51,391 nucleotides of DNA from an uncultured Clostridia bacterium. Its GTDB lineage: Bacteria; Bacillota; Clostridia; TANB77; CAG-508. The notes under the pieces are model-generated. The model searched no databases, was not told where the DNA came from, and was given only the letters and a program-made list of their open reading frames with translations. Shown here piece after piece: positions 51,213 through 51,391 of the stretch. The stretch lies in contig CALXZB010000007.1 in the NCBI GenBank assembly GCA_944393125.1, forward strand, positions 1 through 51,391, written 5' to 3'. A program made the translations under genes and the position numbers. How positions within the stretch are numbered: position 1 is the stretch's first letter; every line of letters begins with the position of its first letter.

Positions 51213-51391
51213 CTATTTTCTTAGTCCTAATTTTTCAACTAATTCTTTATATGCAGCTTCGTCTTTTTTAGCTAAGTAGTTTAATAAATTTCTTCTTTTA
51301 CCAACCATTTTTAATAATCCTCTTCTTGAATGGTTGTCTTTTTTATGAACTTTTAAATGCTCTGTTAATTCATTAATTCTTTCTGTTAAAA
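51213..51391 (-). CDS. rpsO: 30S ribosomal protein S15 (3' part, cut by the window edge)
   Basis: The last 58 residues of S15 are present, in the reading frame [20 protein letters not shown], then [22 protein letters not shown] and the end KLGLRK. S15 binds 16S rRNA early in 30S assembly, and the HxxxHxKDxxSRRGL-type block that contacts the three-way junction is visible. The 5' third lies beyond the window. It is upstream of pnp as usual. Confidence 0.96.
   Translation of the reverse strand, partial: LTERINELTEHLKVHKKDNHSRRGLLKMVGKRRNLLNYLAKKDEAAYKELVEKLGLRK

Overview
The window looks like a chromosomal segment of an anaerobic, endospore-forming Clostridia-type Firmicute. The DNA is very A+T-rich, almost every start has an AGGAGG-like ribosome binding site, and sporulation genes are spread throughout: an alpha/beta SASP, spoVT, spoIIP, spoVS and cotJABC. 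A 2-hydroxyacyl-CoA dehydratase activase-type iron-sulfur protein and a DUF4364-nth pair also fit gut or environmental Clostridia. No rRNA, tRNA, CRISPR array, transposase or phage gene was seen. Species-level assignment is not possible from the sequence alone.

Layout. (1) 72-1853: a SASP gene, then a convergent AlbA_2/Schlafen-type putative ATPase regulator lying between two identical 30-bp palindromes. (2) 2000-15516: a minus-strand surface-polysaccharide cluster of the Wzx/Wzy type. In transcription order it runs VanZ-like protein, initiating sugar-phosphate transferase, glycosyltransferase, frameshifted acyltransferase, pyruvyl transferase, second glycosyltransferase, Wzy, Wzx, UDP-glucuronate 4-epimerase, UDP-glucose dehydrogenase, LCP ligase, CpsC, CpsD, CpsB. 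The sugar-nucleotide and pyruvyl genes suggest an acidic polymer. The tyrosine-kinase control module is promoter-distal, the reverse of the textbook order. (3) 15605-19219: hpf, mutS2, spoVT. (4) 19378-20106: a protein made of four tandem helix-turn-helix modules in an ABAB pattern, with base composition unlike its neighbours. (5) 20305-28706: DUF4364, nth, a 43-residue cysteine-rich peptide, spoIIP, an MBL-fold hydrolase, relA, recJ, and recA with a LexA box. (6) 28805-33824: a membrane-anchored orphan peptide-binding protein, spoVS, ymdB, and asd-dapA. (7) 33875-42157: a CmpB-type membrane protein overlapping a 1439-residue activase, a MacB-like ABC transporter, and a small coiled-coil protein with a perfect-consensus promoter. 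(8) 42318-44860: a DUF6512 membrane protein, cotJABC, and two unrecognised small ORFs. (9) 45096-51391: addA, pnp and the 3' part of rpsO.

How the parts fit together. DNA repair and recombination (mutS2, nth, recJ, recA, addA), translation and RNA stress control (hpf, relA, pnp, rpsO), spore formation, and lysine/dipicolinate precursor supply (asd-dapA) are the core functions. The accessory content is the polysaccharide cluster, the AlbA_2 gene between palindromes, the four-module HTH gene and the small-ORF locus at 44357-44860. Promoters were assigned by eye from -35/-10 hexamers. Many have an exact 17-bp spacer, which supports them, but none has been tested. The most unusual objects are the four-module HTH protein, the palindrome-bounded AlbA_2 gene and the small-ORF locus with its own promoter and a hairpin over a ribosome binding site.
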